Shown in pieces: positions 21,101 through 26,597 of a DNA stretch of 64,000 nt. How positions within the stretch are numbered: the first letter of the stretch is position 1; each line of letters begins with the position of its first letter. The stretch is from the NCBI RefSeq assembly GCF_015706575.1, contig NW_024037076.1, positions 372,001 to 436,000 on the forward strand. The letters are read 5' to 3'. The position numbers were made by a program, and so were the translations under genes. Under the pieces are notes generated by a model. The model saw nothing but the letters and a program-made list of their open reading frames with translations, searched no databases and was not told the DNA's origin. The DNA comes from Patiria miniata (taxonomy: Eukaryota; Echinodermata; Asteroidea; Valvatida; Asterinidae).

Positions 21101-23633
21101 CCTGCAAGAGCCAGGTGCCATCTCAGAAAATGGCTGTCGCCGGATTAGTTTATATTCGTGGTCCATGATGATGGGATTTTGGATTTTTTTTATAATACAG
21201 CTGCAGCCGATTTCACAAAATAGTGCTTAACTTACGCCATGTGTAGGACTCACACAACAAATTTATTACGCAGCTGCGCAATAAACTTACAATTGATTTC
21301 ATGAAACTTGGCGTAGCTGCGCAACGTTTTTAATAAAACATCTTGGACGAGGATAATTACAGCATTATGATGGCTGTTTGTGTGTGGTTTTATTCGTTCG
21401 TGAAAAAGTTATTTTTAAAAAAAAAGTTTTGTCCGTTTTTCTTCGGAATCGTGCGTCAACTCTGAAAACCTGGTCACAAGTAAAATAGCAATCAATCAAT
21501 CAATGTACCTCAAACACAAAGCTGTGAGTGTCTTGTATCAACCCTGATACGTTGTGCAGTGACAAGCTCAACGAAGATCACGATTTGCTGGTAAATTAAG
21601 GTCATTTTCAGTCGCTTTGCCACAATTTACGTCACCTATTAATGATTGCGCAAGTTATGCAATGATTTGTTGTGCAAGTTGCAGGCTTTACCCTCTGTGA
21701 AACTTGCGTGAAATTGTCATAACTGAAATGTTGCACAGCGTGGAATGTTGCACAACTTAGGCAATAAATTGTGACGCAAGTAGACTAATGACATTGGGTA
21801 CAGATTCATGAAACTGGTCCTTGAGAAGCCGTGGCAGTAGATGTCACCATCAGCAAGATCAATCAAATCCTGTCTCGGGAGTTTCGGCGGCGCTACCCAG
21901 AAAATTTCAGGCATAGCTCAAGCGTGCTGTAATCAAGCATTTTTAATCGAACATTTCATCAAAGTTTTCCAAATTCCAAATGGTGTTTTCCAAATTGTTT
22001 TTACTCCAGATTATTACCATTGGGACCTACTTCATCGCCAAGTGTTTCTTCAGCGTCTATGACATGGCCGTCGACACACTCTTCCTATGCTTCCGTGAGT
22101 CAAATTCCGGAATATTTTTCTACTTTTTTTCTCTTCATTTGTTCAATTCCATTACTTTTTCAACAACTTGTCATCCTCAGAAAGCTCTGAATACCGAATT
22201 CTGTGCTGTCAATCACCATTTTATGCTAACAGCGCTAGTATAGGCCAAAAAAACAAAAGTCTCCGGTTTCTGATATGCGCGCGCGTCGCCGTAGCCATGT
22301 GCGTCGGCAAAATGAAATTTTTTTTTTCAATGTAAGATGATGTCTCAAAACTGCCAAACTCACTGGTTTGACTGGAATCCTCAGCTGCTGCTGCACAATT
22401 TTTTACGTGTTTTTAGATGGGGTTATGATCGAGTATAAGCTTTATGTGGCCTCTCTGGACTCCCATTTACATGTATTTTGCACTAAATTTAGTCGGGCAC
22501 CATTGAAAAAAAAAAAGTAAAAAAAACCCAAAAGCCGCATCTCCGCACCACTTTTGGGGCAAGCTCCATACCAGAAACCGGAGACTTTTTTTGGGGGCCA
22601 TAAATATTCTGCGCTAAAACCTGTGTGCACAGAATTGTCCATACTTCGTGTCACTGTTACATCTAACATCTGTGATTTCATAATTCTGATTATAAATAGC
22701 AAACAACCTACCCGACAAATTTCCTGACAACTCCTTCTGCGGCCGCGGGATGTGAGAATTGCCAGTTCACTTTTGGACAAAGAGGGTACCGGCGGTTCAA
22801 AATCGCTATACCGAACAATCGTTATTACGAACTCTTTCTGTGGATCCCAAAAACAAATGAAACAATCATTGAAGTCCTAATAGTGATTTTTGCATGGCAA
22901 ATTAAAAAGTACTTAGGTTAAACACGGACAGGAAAAATGCCACACTTCGGAAGAATACCCATAAGCCAACGTTCCTGGCTAACCTGTGAAATATGCTTAC
23001 TGTAAACACAGAAATTTCTGCTATGGTAAGCGGGGATTTTATGGTAAGGGCCCATCACAATTTATATCTGGGACGAGTTCCAGACAAGTTGCGGGAGAAT
23101 CATTCACTTTGACTGGAAGAAGCTTTGCAGGCCCATGTGCTGGACATGTTCCGGGAATTTTCAGTAGCAACCTCTTGACTCACCAATACTGATAACTTCA
23201 TTGCGCGAAAATTGTTCAGAATCATGCAACTTATACGCCAATACAATGTCCGCAACTTGTCTGGAACTCGTCCCAGATATGAATCGAGGCGGGGCGTTAC
23301 TGCAAGTGCTAATCTTAATTGTCTTGTTGTCAGGCACTCTCCTGAAGACAGTCAGAGTCCGACCGGAACGTCGAGTTTATACCTCTGGTTCTTTTCAGAA
23401 CCATTCTCTTAGTTTGAGAAATGATTCCCACATAGTGTTTCCGCAAACCTTTCTCATTAGGATCTGCACCATGCAAAGCCTCAAATCTTACTGGTCTTGT
23501 TTTGTTGTCGTTTTTTAAATAAACAGTTGAGGACTTGGAGCGACACGACGGCTCACCGGAGAAGCCCTACTACATGTCCAAGGAGCTGATGGGAATCGTC
23601 GGCAAGAAGAACAAGTTTGATAAAGATGACTAA
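112..23633 (+). CDS. Choline transporter-like protein (SLC44A2/4/5 type), 19 exons, 5' end off window
   Basis: Multi-pass membrane protein of the CTL/SLC44 family, whose members move choline and related cations across plasma or organelle membranes. Nineteen exons (listed separately) join in consistent phase to about 693 residues plus stop; known animal CTL2 proteins are about 700, so only the short cytoplasmic N-terminus is missing. Family blocks visible in order: RSCTDVICC leading into TM1; a large cysteine-containing extracellular loop with N-glycosylation sequons (NETF, NSST); a TM block with LLFIILMRWLAGI; a second loop with NDT and NTT sequons; GQVTLAGAFASYYWAF; the Cys-rich CLKCCFWCLEKF; NFCTSAKNAFF; LNYYWVPI; and a hydrophilic tail with EDLERHDGS and PYYMSKEL, ending KKNKFDKDD. 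About ten membrane segments are expected for the family. Introns are GT-AG; intron 12705-13470 looks U12-type. The exact vertebrate orthologue cannot be fixed from sequence alone, so no symbol is given. Confidence 0.95.
292..562 (-). mobile_element. tRNA-derived SINE, full-length-like, uninterrupted
   Basis: Read on the minus strand, a tRNA-like head carries box A (GTGGCCTAGTGACGG) and box B (GGGGCTCAAATCC). It is followed by the body motifs GGGCAAGCCACTTCACCC and CTCTCCACCCAGGAGTA, AATGGGTACCGG, and a tail GAGATAAACGCCGG. The same body and tail occur at 17911-18620, where a second transposon interrupts them. It lies in the first visible intron of the CTL gene. Confidence 0.8.
592..663 (+). 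pseudogene. tRNA-like sequence (pseudo-tRNA or SINE head)
   Basis: A 72-nt stretch has box A-like TAGCCCAGTTGGTCGAGC and a good box B, GGTTCAAACCC, with a 7-bp acceptor arm that pairs except for one mismatch and a G-U. The anticodon stem pairs (CTGGA with TCCGG), but the residue before the anticodon is C rather than T and the D stem has a mismatch, so a working tRNA is unlikely. It ends about 47 nt before a CTL exon. Confidence 0.55.
710..791 (+). CDS. CTL exon: YRDGDP...GQICG loop start
   Basis: The acceptor is TTTCAACAG, the donor GTAAGT at 792. It enters in phase 1 and leaves in phase 2. It encodes AYRDGDPLSLVYPTDSRG then QICGVSEAV, matching the start of the first extracellular loop of CTL proteins, which begins with a GDP-containing motif and a conserved CG. 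Confidence 0.93.
1080..1170. repeat. C-rich/A/T homopolymer low-complexity tract
   Basis: Long C runs are broken by GGGGCC/GGCCCC words and followed by A and T runs. Similar G or C runs occur at 1290-1310 and 1372-1386. It is purely low-complexity intronic sequence; the open frames across it on both strands are composition artefacts. Confidence 0.8.
2506..3028. mobile_element. TTAA-flanked MITE, family A (copy 1)
   Basis: TTAA at 2506-2509 and 3025-3028 flank 515 bp with terminal inverted repeats AGCTATAGTCCATC and AGATATAGTCCATC (right end reverse-complemented). TTAA target duplications are the mark of piggyBac-type transposition. The element contains no coding capacity. A diverged copy with a nested insertion is at 59409-60440 and another at 15565-16114. 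The centre reads GGTGCATCTTAATTAAGACG, the site into which the nested insertion went in the 59-kb copy. Confidence 0.82.
3251..3341 (+). CDS. CTL exon: KPYLMFFDLLSC
   Basis: The acceptor is TTCCAATCCACAG, the donor GTACGC at 3342. Phase 2 in, phase 0 out. It encodes DKPYLMFFDLLSCVASPY and LLEFKCPTTQ, the conserved Lys-Pro-Tyr-Leu and Cys-Pro segment of the first extracellular loop. The reading frame is only obvious after joining to the neighbouring exons. Confidence 0.92.
3741..4938. mobile_element. MITE with TACCGTAATTTTCGG termini (about 1.2 kb)
   Basis: The ends are near-perfect inverted repeats: the left starts TACCGTAATTTTCGGAATAT and the right, reverse-complemented, reads the same, both continuing AAGCCGCG. 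The word CGGCTTATACGCC and variants recur several times near both ends as subterminal repeats. A TAT triplet on each side may be the target duplication. No transposase is recognisable inside. The bulk of 3942-4760 is unique-looking DNA carried between the ends. Confidence 0.75.
5470..5616 (+). CDS. CTL exon: ICVSACPNETF
   Basis: The acceptor is TTGCTTTTCAG, the donor GTAAGT at 5617. It is 147 nt, phase 0 to 0. It encodes ICVSACPNETFAPY and continues to FICDYDFNPQTEYLTGSY. The Cys-x3-Cys-Pro core is the family's conserved VC-x2-CP element, and NETF is an N-glycosylation sequon. Confidence 0.93.
5680..5975. repeat. Diverged dispersed repeat shared with 36820-36950
   Basis: The stretch GAGCTGAAACTTCAACAG followed by GTTTTGAACATT and GAGTGGTGTTATTATTGGAAA recurs at 36837-36905 with about 80-85% identity by eye. 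The upstream part (TGGCTTGCTGTCATTT) also recalls family A MITEs (2510, 59413), so this is probably a decayed relative. Confidence 0.5.
6011..6083 (+). CDS. CTL exon: extracellular loop
   Basis: The acceptor is TTTATCTTGCAG, the donor GTGAGT at 6084. Phase 0 in, phase 1 out. It encodes QGTDGLAAIFNDQKCASYYL then KSTE. It has low primary conservation but fits by phase and position. A truncated LINE and an inverted-repeat transposon lie just downstream in the next intron. Confidence 0.85.
6139..7053. mobile_element. DNA transposon remnant with ~110-bp inverted repeats, holding a LINE fragment
   Basis: Left arm from 6139 (GGGGGCTAGACATTGTTATG) and right arm ending near 7053 (reverse-complement GGGGCTAGACGTTGTTGTGG) pair over about 110 bp, including ACCAACCAATATC and TGTCAG words. 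The interior between the arms is largely the LINE piece at 6417-6876, which must have inserted into an existing element. Confidence 0.7.
6417..6876 (+). pseudogene. 3' end of a non-LTR retrotransposon (reverse transcriptase C-terminus)
   Basis: A translated fragment resembles the C-terminal end of LINE ORF2 proteins: SVTDMLNQLGW, then RRSIARLIMMYKI and NLVEV, ending with FYPSTIPIWNDLPNTI. The frame shifts near 6715 and continues KPVNQFKQALVDH to a stop at 6791-6793. The 3' untranslated part has complementary CTCCAGC and GCTGGAG arms, then (ACAGAT)n at 6854-6876, typical of CR1/L2-like elements. It is 5'-truncated and frameshifted, hence dead. Confidence 0.75.
7489..7624 (+). CDS. CTL exon: RCLP loop with Ser-rich segment
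   Basis: The acceptor is TTCTTTTTTGCAG, the donor GTAAGA at 7625. Phase 1 in, phase 2 out. It encodes ASRCLPSFLVDSASDV followed by a Ser/Thr-rich stretch with an NSST sequon. The RC(F/L)P motif in the late part of the first extracellular loop is shared with CTL2-type proteins. Confidence 0.9.
8050..8105. repeat. Short tandem repeat, ATCACTTCATCAC units
   Basis: About three and a half copies of a 13-bp unit (CATCACTTCATCA) sit in intron sequence. No other function is visible. Confidence 0.7.
8607..8690 (+). CDS. CTL exon: loop to TM2 junction
   Basis: The acceptor is GTTTTCTGCAG, the donor GTGAGT at 8691. Phase 2 to phase 2. It encodes NAASLILTFTSLVEVLFEDV then VASWYLIVG. The helical stretch ending SWYLI aligns with the SWYWII that opens the second membrane segment in vertebrate CTLs. 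Confidence 0.9.
8876..9315. mobile_element. TTAA-flanked MITE, family B (copy 1, decayed right end)
   Basis: The left end is TTAA then AAGGGTTCATGAAATG; the right end is CATGGGCCCTTTACA, where the terminal TTAA is lost. The interior resembles 39860-40425 in inverted orientation: GGAATGACATCACAGTTTTG, CATAAATATGGAAATTTG, GGTTTATATGCTT-like words and a match around TTCAAGGG. Non-coding. Confidence 0.6.
9340..9858. mobile_element. Hairpin-plus-TIR MITE, family C (copy 1)
   Basis: The region 9340-9498 is a hairpin: AATATTGAGTGGC pairs with GCCACTCAATATT, continuing through GGAGGAATATTATCG and GTAAAATCTGGACTTTCC, with an apex around GAGGCGAAGCC. Immediately right, 9501-9530 and 9828-9858 form a second inverted pair (TTATATAACTGACATATAGA against TTTATATAACCGACATACAG). 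The same layout is seen at 62572-63252. No coding capacity. Confidence 0.72.
10085..10197 (+). CDS. CTL exon: TM2-TM3
   Basis: The acceptor is TCTTGTAG, the donor GTAAGT at 10198. Phase 2 in, phase 1 out. It encodes GLGIAMLLSLLFIILMRWLA then GIIIWLTLLGLHVLLGL, two hydrophobic segments around the family signature R-(F/W)-L-A-G-I. Confidence 0.94.
10261..10852. mobile_element. hAT-like MITE with GAGTAC-repeat arms, perfect 8-bp TSD
   Basis: TTCTTACC at 10253-10260 is repeated exactly at 10853-10860, flanking a 592-bp element that starts CAGTAGTTGTGCACTT and ends AGTACTACAACACTG. An 8-bp target duplication with CAG...CTG ends is the pattern of hAT transposons. Both arms are arrays of GAGTAC/AGTACTCG words able to fold on each other; 10440-10670 is unique spacer. 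Open frames in the arms are repeat artefacts. Confidence 0.8.
11135..11257 (+). CDS. CTL exon: ending LRLQQTWLII
   Basis: The acceptor is a long T tract ending TTTTTTTTGCAG, the donor GTAAGT at 11258. Phase 1 to phase 1. It encodes a hydrophilic segment, then SSYLRLQQTWLII, matching the YLxLRQTW motif that precedes the next membrane helix in CTL proteins. Confidence 0.92.
11930..12275. mobile_element. Dispersed MITE-like repeat, family D (copy 1)
   Basis: This stretch matches 60740-61075 in the same orientation at about 85-90% by eye: ACAACTCCTTTTATGGAG, TGCGCAGAATGCACCT, GGGCGTTGCGT, TGACTCACTGGTAGTA, GGAGTCCAAATTTCATGTGA and AAGACCAGCTAGCCAT. It ends GGGTAAACCGTCTTAGGTAT. Ends of the same family recur at 49345-49415 and 57618-57665. 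Confidence 0.7.
12334..12433 (+). CDS. CTL exon: TM4
   Basis: The acceptor is TTTTATTGCAG, the donor GTAGGT at 12434. Phase 1 in, phase 2 out. It encodes GIILAVLLVILLLTTLCLC then NRIRVAISLIKEGS, a membrane helix followed by the conserved RIxIAIxLIKE(A/G)SR cytoplasmic segment. Confidence 0.94.
12612..12704 (+). CDS. CTL exon: AVGKMM and TM5, ends at U12-type donor
   Basis: The acceptor is TTTGCTTCAG. Phase 2 in, phase 2 out. It encodes RAVGKMMSTLIWPIFPYI and a hydrophobic helix ending ATIAV. The donor is GTATCCTTTT, the U12-type consensus, instead of the usual GTRAGT. Only this donor restores the family reading AVFLATS across the junction with 13471. Confidence 0.92.
12705..13470 (+). other. 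Probable U12-type (minor spliceosome) intron
   Basis: The 5' splice site reads GTATCCTTTT, and TTCCTTGAC at 13446-13454 sits 17 nt (counted from its A) before the acceptor. Both match the consensus of U12-dependent GT-AG introns (GTATCCTTT and TTCCTTRAC). The intron is phase 2. All other donors in the gene look like ordinary U2-type sites. The junction reading (AV joined to FLATS) is supported by family alignment, so the site was not chosen only to fit the consensus. Confidence 0.82.
13471..13564 (+). CDS. CTL exon: FLATSHQATY, second extracellular loop
   Basis: The acceptor is CATTAACACAG, preceded by TTCCTTGAC 17 nt upstream (branch A to splice site), a U12-type branch-site match. The donor is GTAAGT at 13565. 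Phase 2 in, phase 0 out. It encodes FLATSHQATYTVSM and an acidic loop with two NDT sequons and a conserved Cys (DTCDHT). Confidence 0.92.
13852..13932. repeat. Hairpin, 19-bp perfect arms
   Basis: GGGATTGGAATCATTTGCC and its exact reverse complement GGCAAATGATTCCAATCCC flank a spacer of about 43 nt within an intron. It may be the decayed core of a palindromic MITE. Confidence 0.8.
14182..14688. mobile_element. Fold-back (mariner-type-end) MITE 1, ~240-bp arms
   Basis: The whole segment is an imperfect palindrome. Left-arm words (CCCAAATGTTGAGACTATTG, CTAGGATATGAGCCCAATTC, TCTGTCCACAGATCACAAAA) recur reverse-complemented in the right arm around a centre near 14435. Ends read GTAGGGTGAGTAA and TTTACTCGCCCTGTA, resembling Tc1/mariner ends that begin CAGGG at a TA. 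No transposase is present. It occupies most of intron 13565-15092. Confidence 0.8.
15093..15334 (+). CDS. CTL exon: GQVTLAGAFASYYWAF signature
   Basis: The acceptor is CTCATCGTAG, the donor GTAACG at 15335. It is 242 nt, phase 0 in and phase 2 out. It encodes TFATDYPNTTAVCTFQSYAL, the helix QIYNLFGLFWLVNFAIALG, then QVTLAGAFASYYWAFTKPQ and PAFPLFKSFYRAI. This is the most conserved block of the SLC44 family and the best single identifier here. A second copy of the donor context lies 76 nt downstream. Confidence 0.97.
15340..15560 (+). repeat. C-rich low-complexity tract with duplicated donor context
   Basis: Just after the CTL exon ending 15334 the intron is C-rich (CCCTCCCC-type words). The exon-intron junction context CATCAGGTAAC is duplicated at 15405-15415, 76 nt downstream. 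The rest is low complexity. Confidence 0.75.
15565..16114. mobile_element. TTAA-flanked MITE, family A relative (copy 3)
   Basis: TTAA at 15565-15568 and 16111-16114 enclose 542 bp with inverted ends AGGTAGAGTAGATCATTTG and AGGCAGGGTAGATCATTTG. Interior words (GTATATTCCGAAGAAACA, TTCACTGGGAGTTTAGTG, TTTTCGACAATAATTTCACC) match the 2.5-kb and 59.4-kb copies. Confidence 0.78.
16263..16357 (+). CDS. CTL exon: RYHLGSIAFGSLI
   Basis: The acceptor is CGTTCTCACCAG, the donor GTATGT at 16358. Phase 2 in, phase 1 out. It encodes YHLGSIAFGSLIIALIQIIR then TMLEYVEAKLK, aligning with the YHTGSLAFGxLI helix and following amphipathic segment in vertebrate CTLs. Confidence 0.96.
16469..16572 (+). CDS. CTL exon: CLKCCFWCLEKF
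   Basis: The acceptor is ATTTTTCTAG, the donor GTAAAA at 16573. Phase 1 in, phase 0 out. It encodes the Cys-rich motif CLKCCFWCLEKFMRFLNKNA then YIL, one of the clearest SLC44 signatures. Confidence 0.97.
17125..17655. mobile_element. TTAA-flanked MITE, family E (copy 1)
   Basis: TTAA at 17125-17128 and 17652-17655 flank 523 bp with ends AGAGAAGATACAACATTTAC and AGGGAATGTACAACATTTGC (right reverse-complemented). The interior contains inverted pairs such as CCAACGCTGGTCGGCTGACC and GACTGATTCTCTGACCTTAC. It matches the nested element 59743-60265 in opposite orientation. Confidence 0.8.
17753..17826 (+). CDS. CTL exon: NFCTSAKNAFF
   Basis: The acceptor is ATCATCTACAG, the donor GTGAGT at 17827. 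Phase 0 in, phase 2 out. It encodes IAVYGENFCTSAKNAFFLLL then RNIV, the conserved AIYGxNFCxSAxxAFFLL(L/M)RN block. Confidence 0.96.
17911..18620 (+). mobile_element. tRNA-derived SINE interrupted by a MITE
   Basis: The head has box A (TGGCCTAGTGGTTAGGG) and box B-like GGGTTCCCATCC, then GGGCAAGCCACTTCACGCCC, CTCTCCACCCAGGGGTA and AATGGGTACCGG. The SINE sequence stops at 18102 inside GAAATA and resumes at 18544 (CTCAAGTGGTTCATGCC, GAGATAAACGCTGG). Compared with the uninterrupted copy at 292-562, the gap is exactly the MITE 18103-18541. Confidence 0.8.
18101..18543. mobile_element. TA-flanked MITE (Tc1/mariner/pogo-like) inserted in a SINE
   Basis: TA at 18101-18102 and 18542-18543 bound a segment starting CAGTGGAACGACGCTATACG and ending ATAGTAACTG. 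Repeated CGCTATACCGAAC words lie near both ends. TA duplication with CAGT/ACTG ends fits the Tc1/mariner superfamily. Its 3' portion (CTTCTGCGGCCGCGGGATGT to TTTCTGTGGATCCC) is repeated at 22727-22850. Confidence 0.78.
18706..18871 (+). CDS. CTL exon: DFLIFLGELFIVG and LNYYWVPIF
   Basis: The acceptor is CTCATTGCAG, the donor GTAAGT at 18872. Phase 2 in, phase 0 out. It encodes VAVINKLTDFLIFLGELFIV, a further hydrophobic helix and TLNYYWVPIF, matching the penultimate membrane region of the family. The following intron contains the 81-bp satellite. Confidence 0.96.
19067..21149. repeat. 81-bp satellite array, ~25.7 copies, within CTL intron
   Basis: Unit starts are exactly 81 bp apart (for example 19067, 19148 and 21092). 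Units are nearly identical except at a few linked positions, giving three main haplotypes: GCGCGCCTCC with CAGGTGCC; GTGCCTGC with CTGGTACC; and the hybrid GTGCCTGC with CAGGTGCC. Because 81 is a multiple of three and the unit lacks stops in some frames, frames of over 730 codons are open on both strands. No start context, splice evidence or family resemblance supports translation. It lies in the intron between exons ending 18871 and starting 22010. Confidence 0.95.
22010..22094 (+). CDS. CTL exon: last membrane helix, FFSVYDMAVDTLFLCF
   Basis: The acceptor is TTTTTACTCCAG, the donor GTGAGT at 22095. Phase 0 in, phase 1 out. It encodes IITIGTYFIAKCFFSVYDMA then VDTLFLCF, matching the F-x-VYxMxVDTLFLCF C-terminal helix. 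Confidence 0.96.
22727..22850. repeat. Fragment of the TA-flanked MITE of 18101-18543
   Basis: About 124 bp match 18405-18520 at over 90%: ACTCCTTCTGCGGCCGCGGG, TTTTGGACAAAGAGGGTACC, GGCGGTTCAAAATCGCTATA, then TTTCTGTGGATCCC. Only this right-hand part is recognised; the left end is not found nearby. Confidence 0.8.
23341..23500 (+). repeat. Structured dispersed repeat, copy 1 (hammerhead-like core plus histone-type stem-loop)
   Basis: CTGAAGA at 23342 is followed by a short imperfect stem, then GGAACGTCGAG, and at 23387-23402 by GGTTCTTTTCAGAACC, a perfect 6-bp stem with TTTC loop. A further small stem-loop (TTCTCTTAGTTTGAGAA) and the words TGTTTCCGCAAACCTTTC and GCAAAGCCTCAAATCTTACT follow. 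Copies are at 40905-41085 and 52415-52545. Confidence 0.7.
23527..23633 (+). CDS. CTL last coding exon with stop
   Basis: The acceptor is TTAAATAAACAG with a T-rich tract; phase 1 in. It encodes LEDLERHDGSPEKPYYMSKE, then LMGIVGKKNKFDKDD and TAA at 23631-23633. The (E)DLERxDG...P(Y/F)(F/Y)MS tail is typical of CTL2/4/5-type cytoplasmic C-termini. Confidence 0.96.
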
Positions 23634-24061
23634 ACATGAGAAGAGCGGTATGATGGAGACTGCTAGATCAGGATTATGGGCTCCGTGCACAAGTACACCC
23701 CAACGGTAAGAAACGGAGAGTTGGGCCGACCACTGGAACAGACATTCGAACTTATTACCAACGACGCAACGAAGTGACGTATTGTCTATGGTCTTTGTGC
23801 CCACGATACACCACCTCGTAGTGCGACTGACGCGCATGCAATGTGTCCCGTCCACGTGGTGTTCGAAAGTGTTCAAAAGCGCCCTCTACAGTTTGCGCGC
23901 TGGGCCCATATAATTCCAGTGGGAGTTCCCTTCATAGTTATTAAAAAGAAGAATTAGGAAAATTCTGTAAGCTTATATTTTTGTAGGTTTTTTTTTCTTG
24001 GTATATGGTTTGAACAGTATTTTTAAGTTCACTTCAGTGTTCTTTATTAAACTTCTTTTGT

Positions 24062-24373
24062 TAAGAATGGATATTTATTCCATTCAGCTTTATTTTATGG
24101 ATATTCGAAAAGGGAATTGCCGAATGAAAATGTGGAAAATCAAAATTTAAGAATCCGGGCAATGCTGATTTTGGGGAACGTAGCATGAAATGTAAGAAAT
24201 GCAGTAATCAGCTTCTTTGGATAAGAATGGAAATTTATTCCATTCAGCTTTATTTTATGGATATTCGAAAAGGGAATTGCCGAATGAAAATGTGGAAAAT
24301 CAGAATTTCAGAATCCTGGCAATGCTGATTTTGGGGAACGTAGCATGAAATATATATGAAATGCAGCAATTCA
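24062..24373 (+). repeat. 160-bp tandem duplication in the CTL 3' flank/3' UTR
   Basis: TAAGAATGGATATTTATTCC at 24062 and TAAGAATGGAAATTTATTCC at 24222 begin two copies, about 95% identical by eye, through GGCAATGCTGATTTTGGGGA and CGTAGCATGAAAT. It starts about 430 bp after the CTL stop codon, so it may lie within the 3' UTR. A possible poly(A) signal ATTAAA is at 24046-24051, just before it. Confidence 0.85.
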
Positions 24374-25870
24374 AGATGATTTATATTTGAAAGTTCATGT
24401 GGTTTTGATTAATACTAGACAATATCATTAAATATTTTTTTTTGCAGAAATTCATAAAATTTGTAAATTCCTTCAGATGATTTCTCGATCTGAAAATTTA
24501 TTTCAAAACCGTCCGAAAACTTTACAATATAGTCGAGTTTCGGAAATGTGATGACAATCATCAAGAGAGATATTTAGATCTTTTTTTTTCTTATTCCAGC
24601 CTGATGCCTTAAAAATTAATCTCCAGAGATTCACTCGATACCTTGACTACCTCTTTTCCATTCTTCAAAAATATTTTGAAATTCTTCAAAAAGAAAATAT
24701 GTGAAGATATTTGTATTTTGACTTGCAACTTGATTTTGAATTGTATTCTTAAAATACAAATGTTGAATTAACTATGTGGTATTTTTTGTATTATATATTC
24801 TGAAATTTCTTATCGTGAGTAAGGTAGTAACTGAAGGCACTGTTTTTTTTTTGAAAAAAAAACCTCTTTCAAAACTAACCTCATCGGTTTTAACAAAAAG
24901 TTGAAGTTAATCTGTAAATTTTCGATAGTTTGTACTCTTACCAGCTTCTAGTGTGAAGTGGTAATAAGTTATGTGTTTTTTCAAGAACTTTCATGTCTAT
25001 ATGCCTAGGACTTGCATTGTGGATAGGGGGCTTGAATTTCAGAGGTCACATAATTTTTTTTATCATATTCATTAGACTTGAGAAATTGATCACAAATTTA
25101 ACAAGGAGTTTTCGACATTTTTGAAATGGATCACGTATACTGAATTTATGAAATGCCTGCTGAAGTTCTTTTCCGCATACATGATCACGAACCTTAAGTT
25201 TCCAGTGTGCCTTGATGTTCCCGTCTAGCAAAAACGCGTAACTTAACCTTTTTCCGAGACAAGCCGTTTTTAGCTCTGTAGAGATGTAAATACTATTCAA
25301 AAGCTGAAAAGTAGCTCAAAACAGCTTCACTGTGGACAATATATTTACCAAAGAAAAATTCATATTCCTAGCTTTGTACATTTCTGTTCAAGATATTTTA
25401 TTTTAGGACTAGACAATGAACAGATGAATTATATGCCTGGTGTTCTTCAGCTACAGTATTTTTATTCAAATTATGGAAAAGAGACGAAAAAGAGCGATCG
25501 GTTTTTCAAATTTGCACTATTTTCATCACACGGGATATGGAGGAAAAAAAGTTCATTCAGTGTACAGTGTTGTGTATTGCGCATGTTTATTGTAAATGTT
25601 TGCAAACAACTTTACTTTTTTTCATTGCTGACTTTCGTTGGAGAGGCTTGTTAACAGTTCGGTGTATTCAAGTCCAACAATCATTACATATTTTAATGGA
25701 AAATATTCCTTTATTTAAATGAGCATCGTTTTGGAAGATGCCAACAGTTTCTGTACATATTTGCAATTTCTGTATATTTTCGTATGTGACGCAATGGAGT
25801 TCAACAAGTTTTAAATGGTGTTGTTTTGAAATCTAGTTTGTATTGCACCTACTTCGGGGTACATGTACAA
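24374..25870. other. AT-rich CTL 3' flank, nothing recognised
   Basis: AT-rich DNA with T and A runs. No splice-bounded exon, RNA gene or inverted repeat is recognised. Short open frames here lack family resemblance. Confidence 0.6.
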
Positions 25871-25872
25871 GG

Positions 25873-26059
25873 CAGTCGAATCTCGTTAATACAAACTCGT
25901 TCGGACCTAGCCAAATTGTTTGTTATATCAGAATTTTGTATTAAGAGGAACATCAGTCCCATTCAATGTGCACATAAATGCACAGTCGGGACCAAGGCTT
26001 TATGTTTGTTATAACCAGAATTTTGTATTAACAGAGTTTGTACCAACGAGAGTCGACTG
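25873..26059. mobile_element. Small MITE with CAGTCGA(A/C)TCTCGTT ends
   Basis: 187 bp begin CAGTCGAATCTCGTTAATAC and end GTACCAACGAGAGTCGACTG, inverted repeats of about 15 bp. Internal AGAATTTTGTATTAA words occur twice near the ends. It resembles pogo/Tigger-type Tc1/mariner MITEs; the expected TA duplication is not intact. Confidence 0.7.
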
Positions 26060-26061
26060 CA

Positions 26062-26597
26062 CAGAACGAGTAAAAAATACCCCCTTTTTAAGTTAATTTT
26101 CTCAGAAATGGAATAAAGGTGGCCAAAGTTTATTTCACCAGAATTATGTCTCGGCTTATCTGAATAGATCGTGCATTAATTTCATTAATGTGGAGCTAAG
26201 CATTGCGATTGTGTAAGCACTTGTTCATCGTGTCCTCAATTTATTTCCGTTGCAAGCTCTTGGAATTGACAATAACCAGCACACAGCTACTTATCTCCTT
26301 GCATCTGGTTGCCTGAAATCATTGCCTGGCTGTTCTTCCTTCAACTTGAAGGCCATTGAGGTGAACACACAATTTTATTCCAAGAGTTTGGAACGGTAAT
26401 AAATTGAGGACACAATAAACAAGTGCTTTAATCGCAATGCTTAGCTCCACATTAATGAAATGTACATGATTTATTCAGATTAGCCGTGAAATAGTTCTGG
26501 TCAATCATTTTTTGGCACTCTTCTATTTCCGGGAAAATTAACTTAGATAAAAAAAAAAAAAAAAAAAAAAAATCGTTTTTTTTTTACTCACCCTGTA
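26062..26597. mobile_element. Fold-back (mariner-type-end) MITE 2, ~250-bp arms
   Basis: An imperfect palindrome: TTAATTTTCTCAGAAATGGA, ATTAATGTGGAGCTAAGCAT, GTCCTCAATTTATTTCCGTT and CAAGCTCTTGG recur reverse-complemented in the right half. The left end is CAGAACGAGTAAAAAA, the right end TTTTTTTACTCACCCTGTA. The terminal GGGTGAGTAAAAA is shared with 14182-14688, but the arms differ. Abuts the small MITE at 25873-26059. Confidence 0.78.

Noticed and set aside
18950-21168. Very long opposite open frames (over 730 codons on each strand) of repeated 27-residue units
   Set aside because: The 81-bp unit is divisible by three and stop-free, so long frames arise automatically; the array lies inside a CTL intron with no splice or start support.
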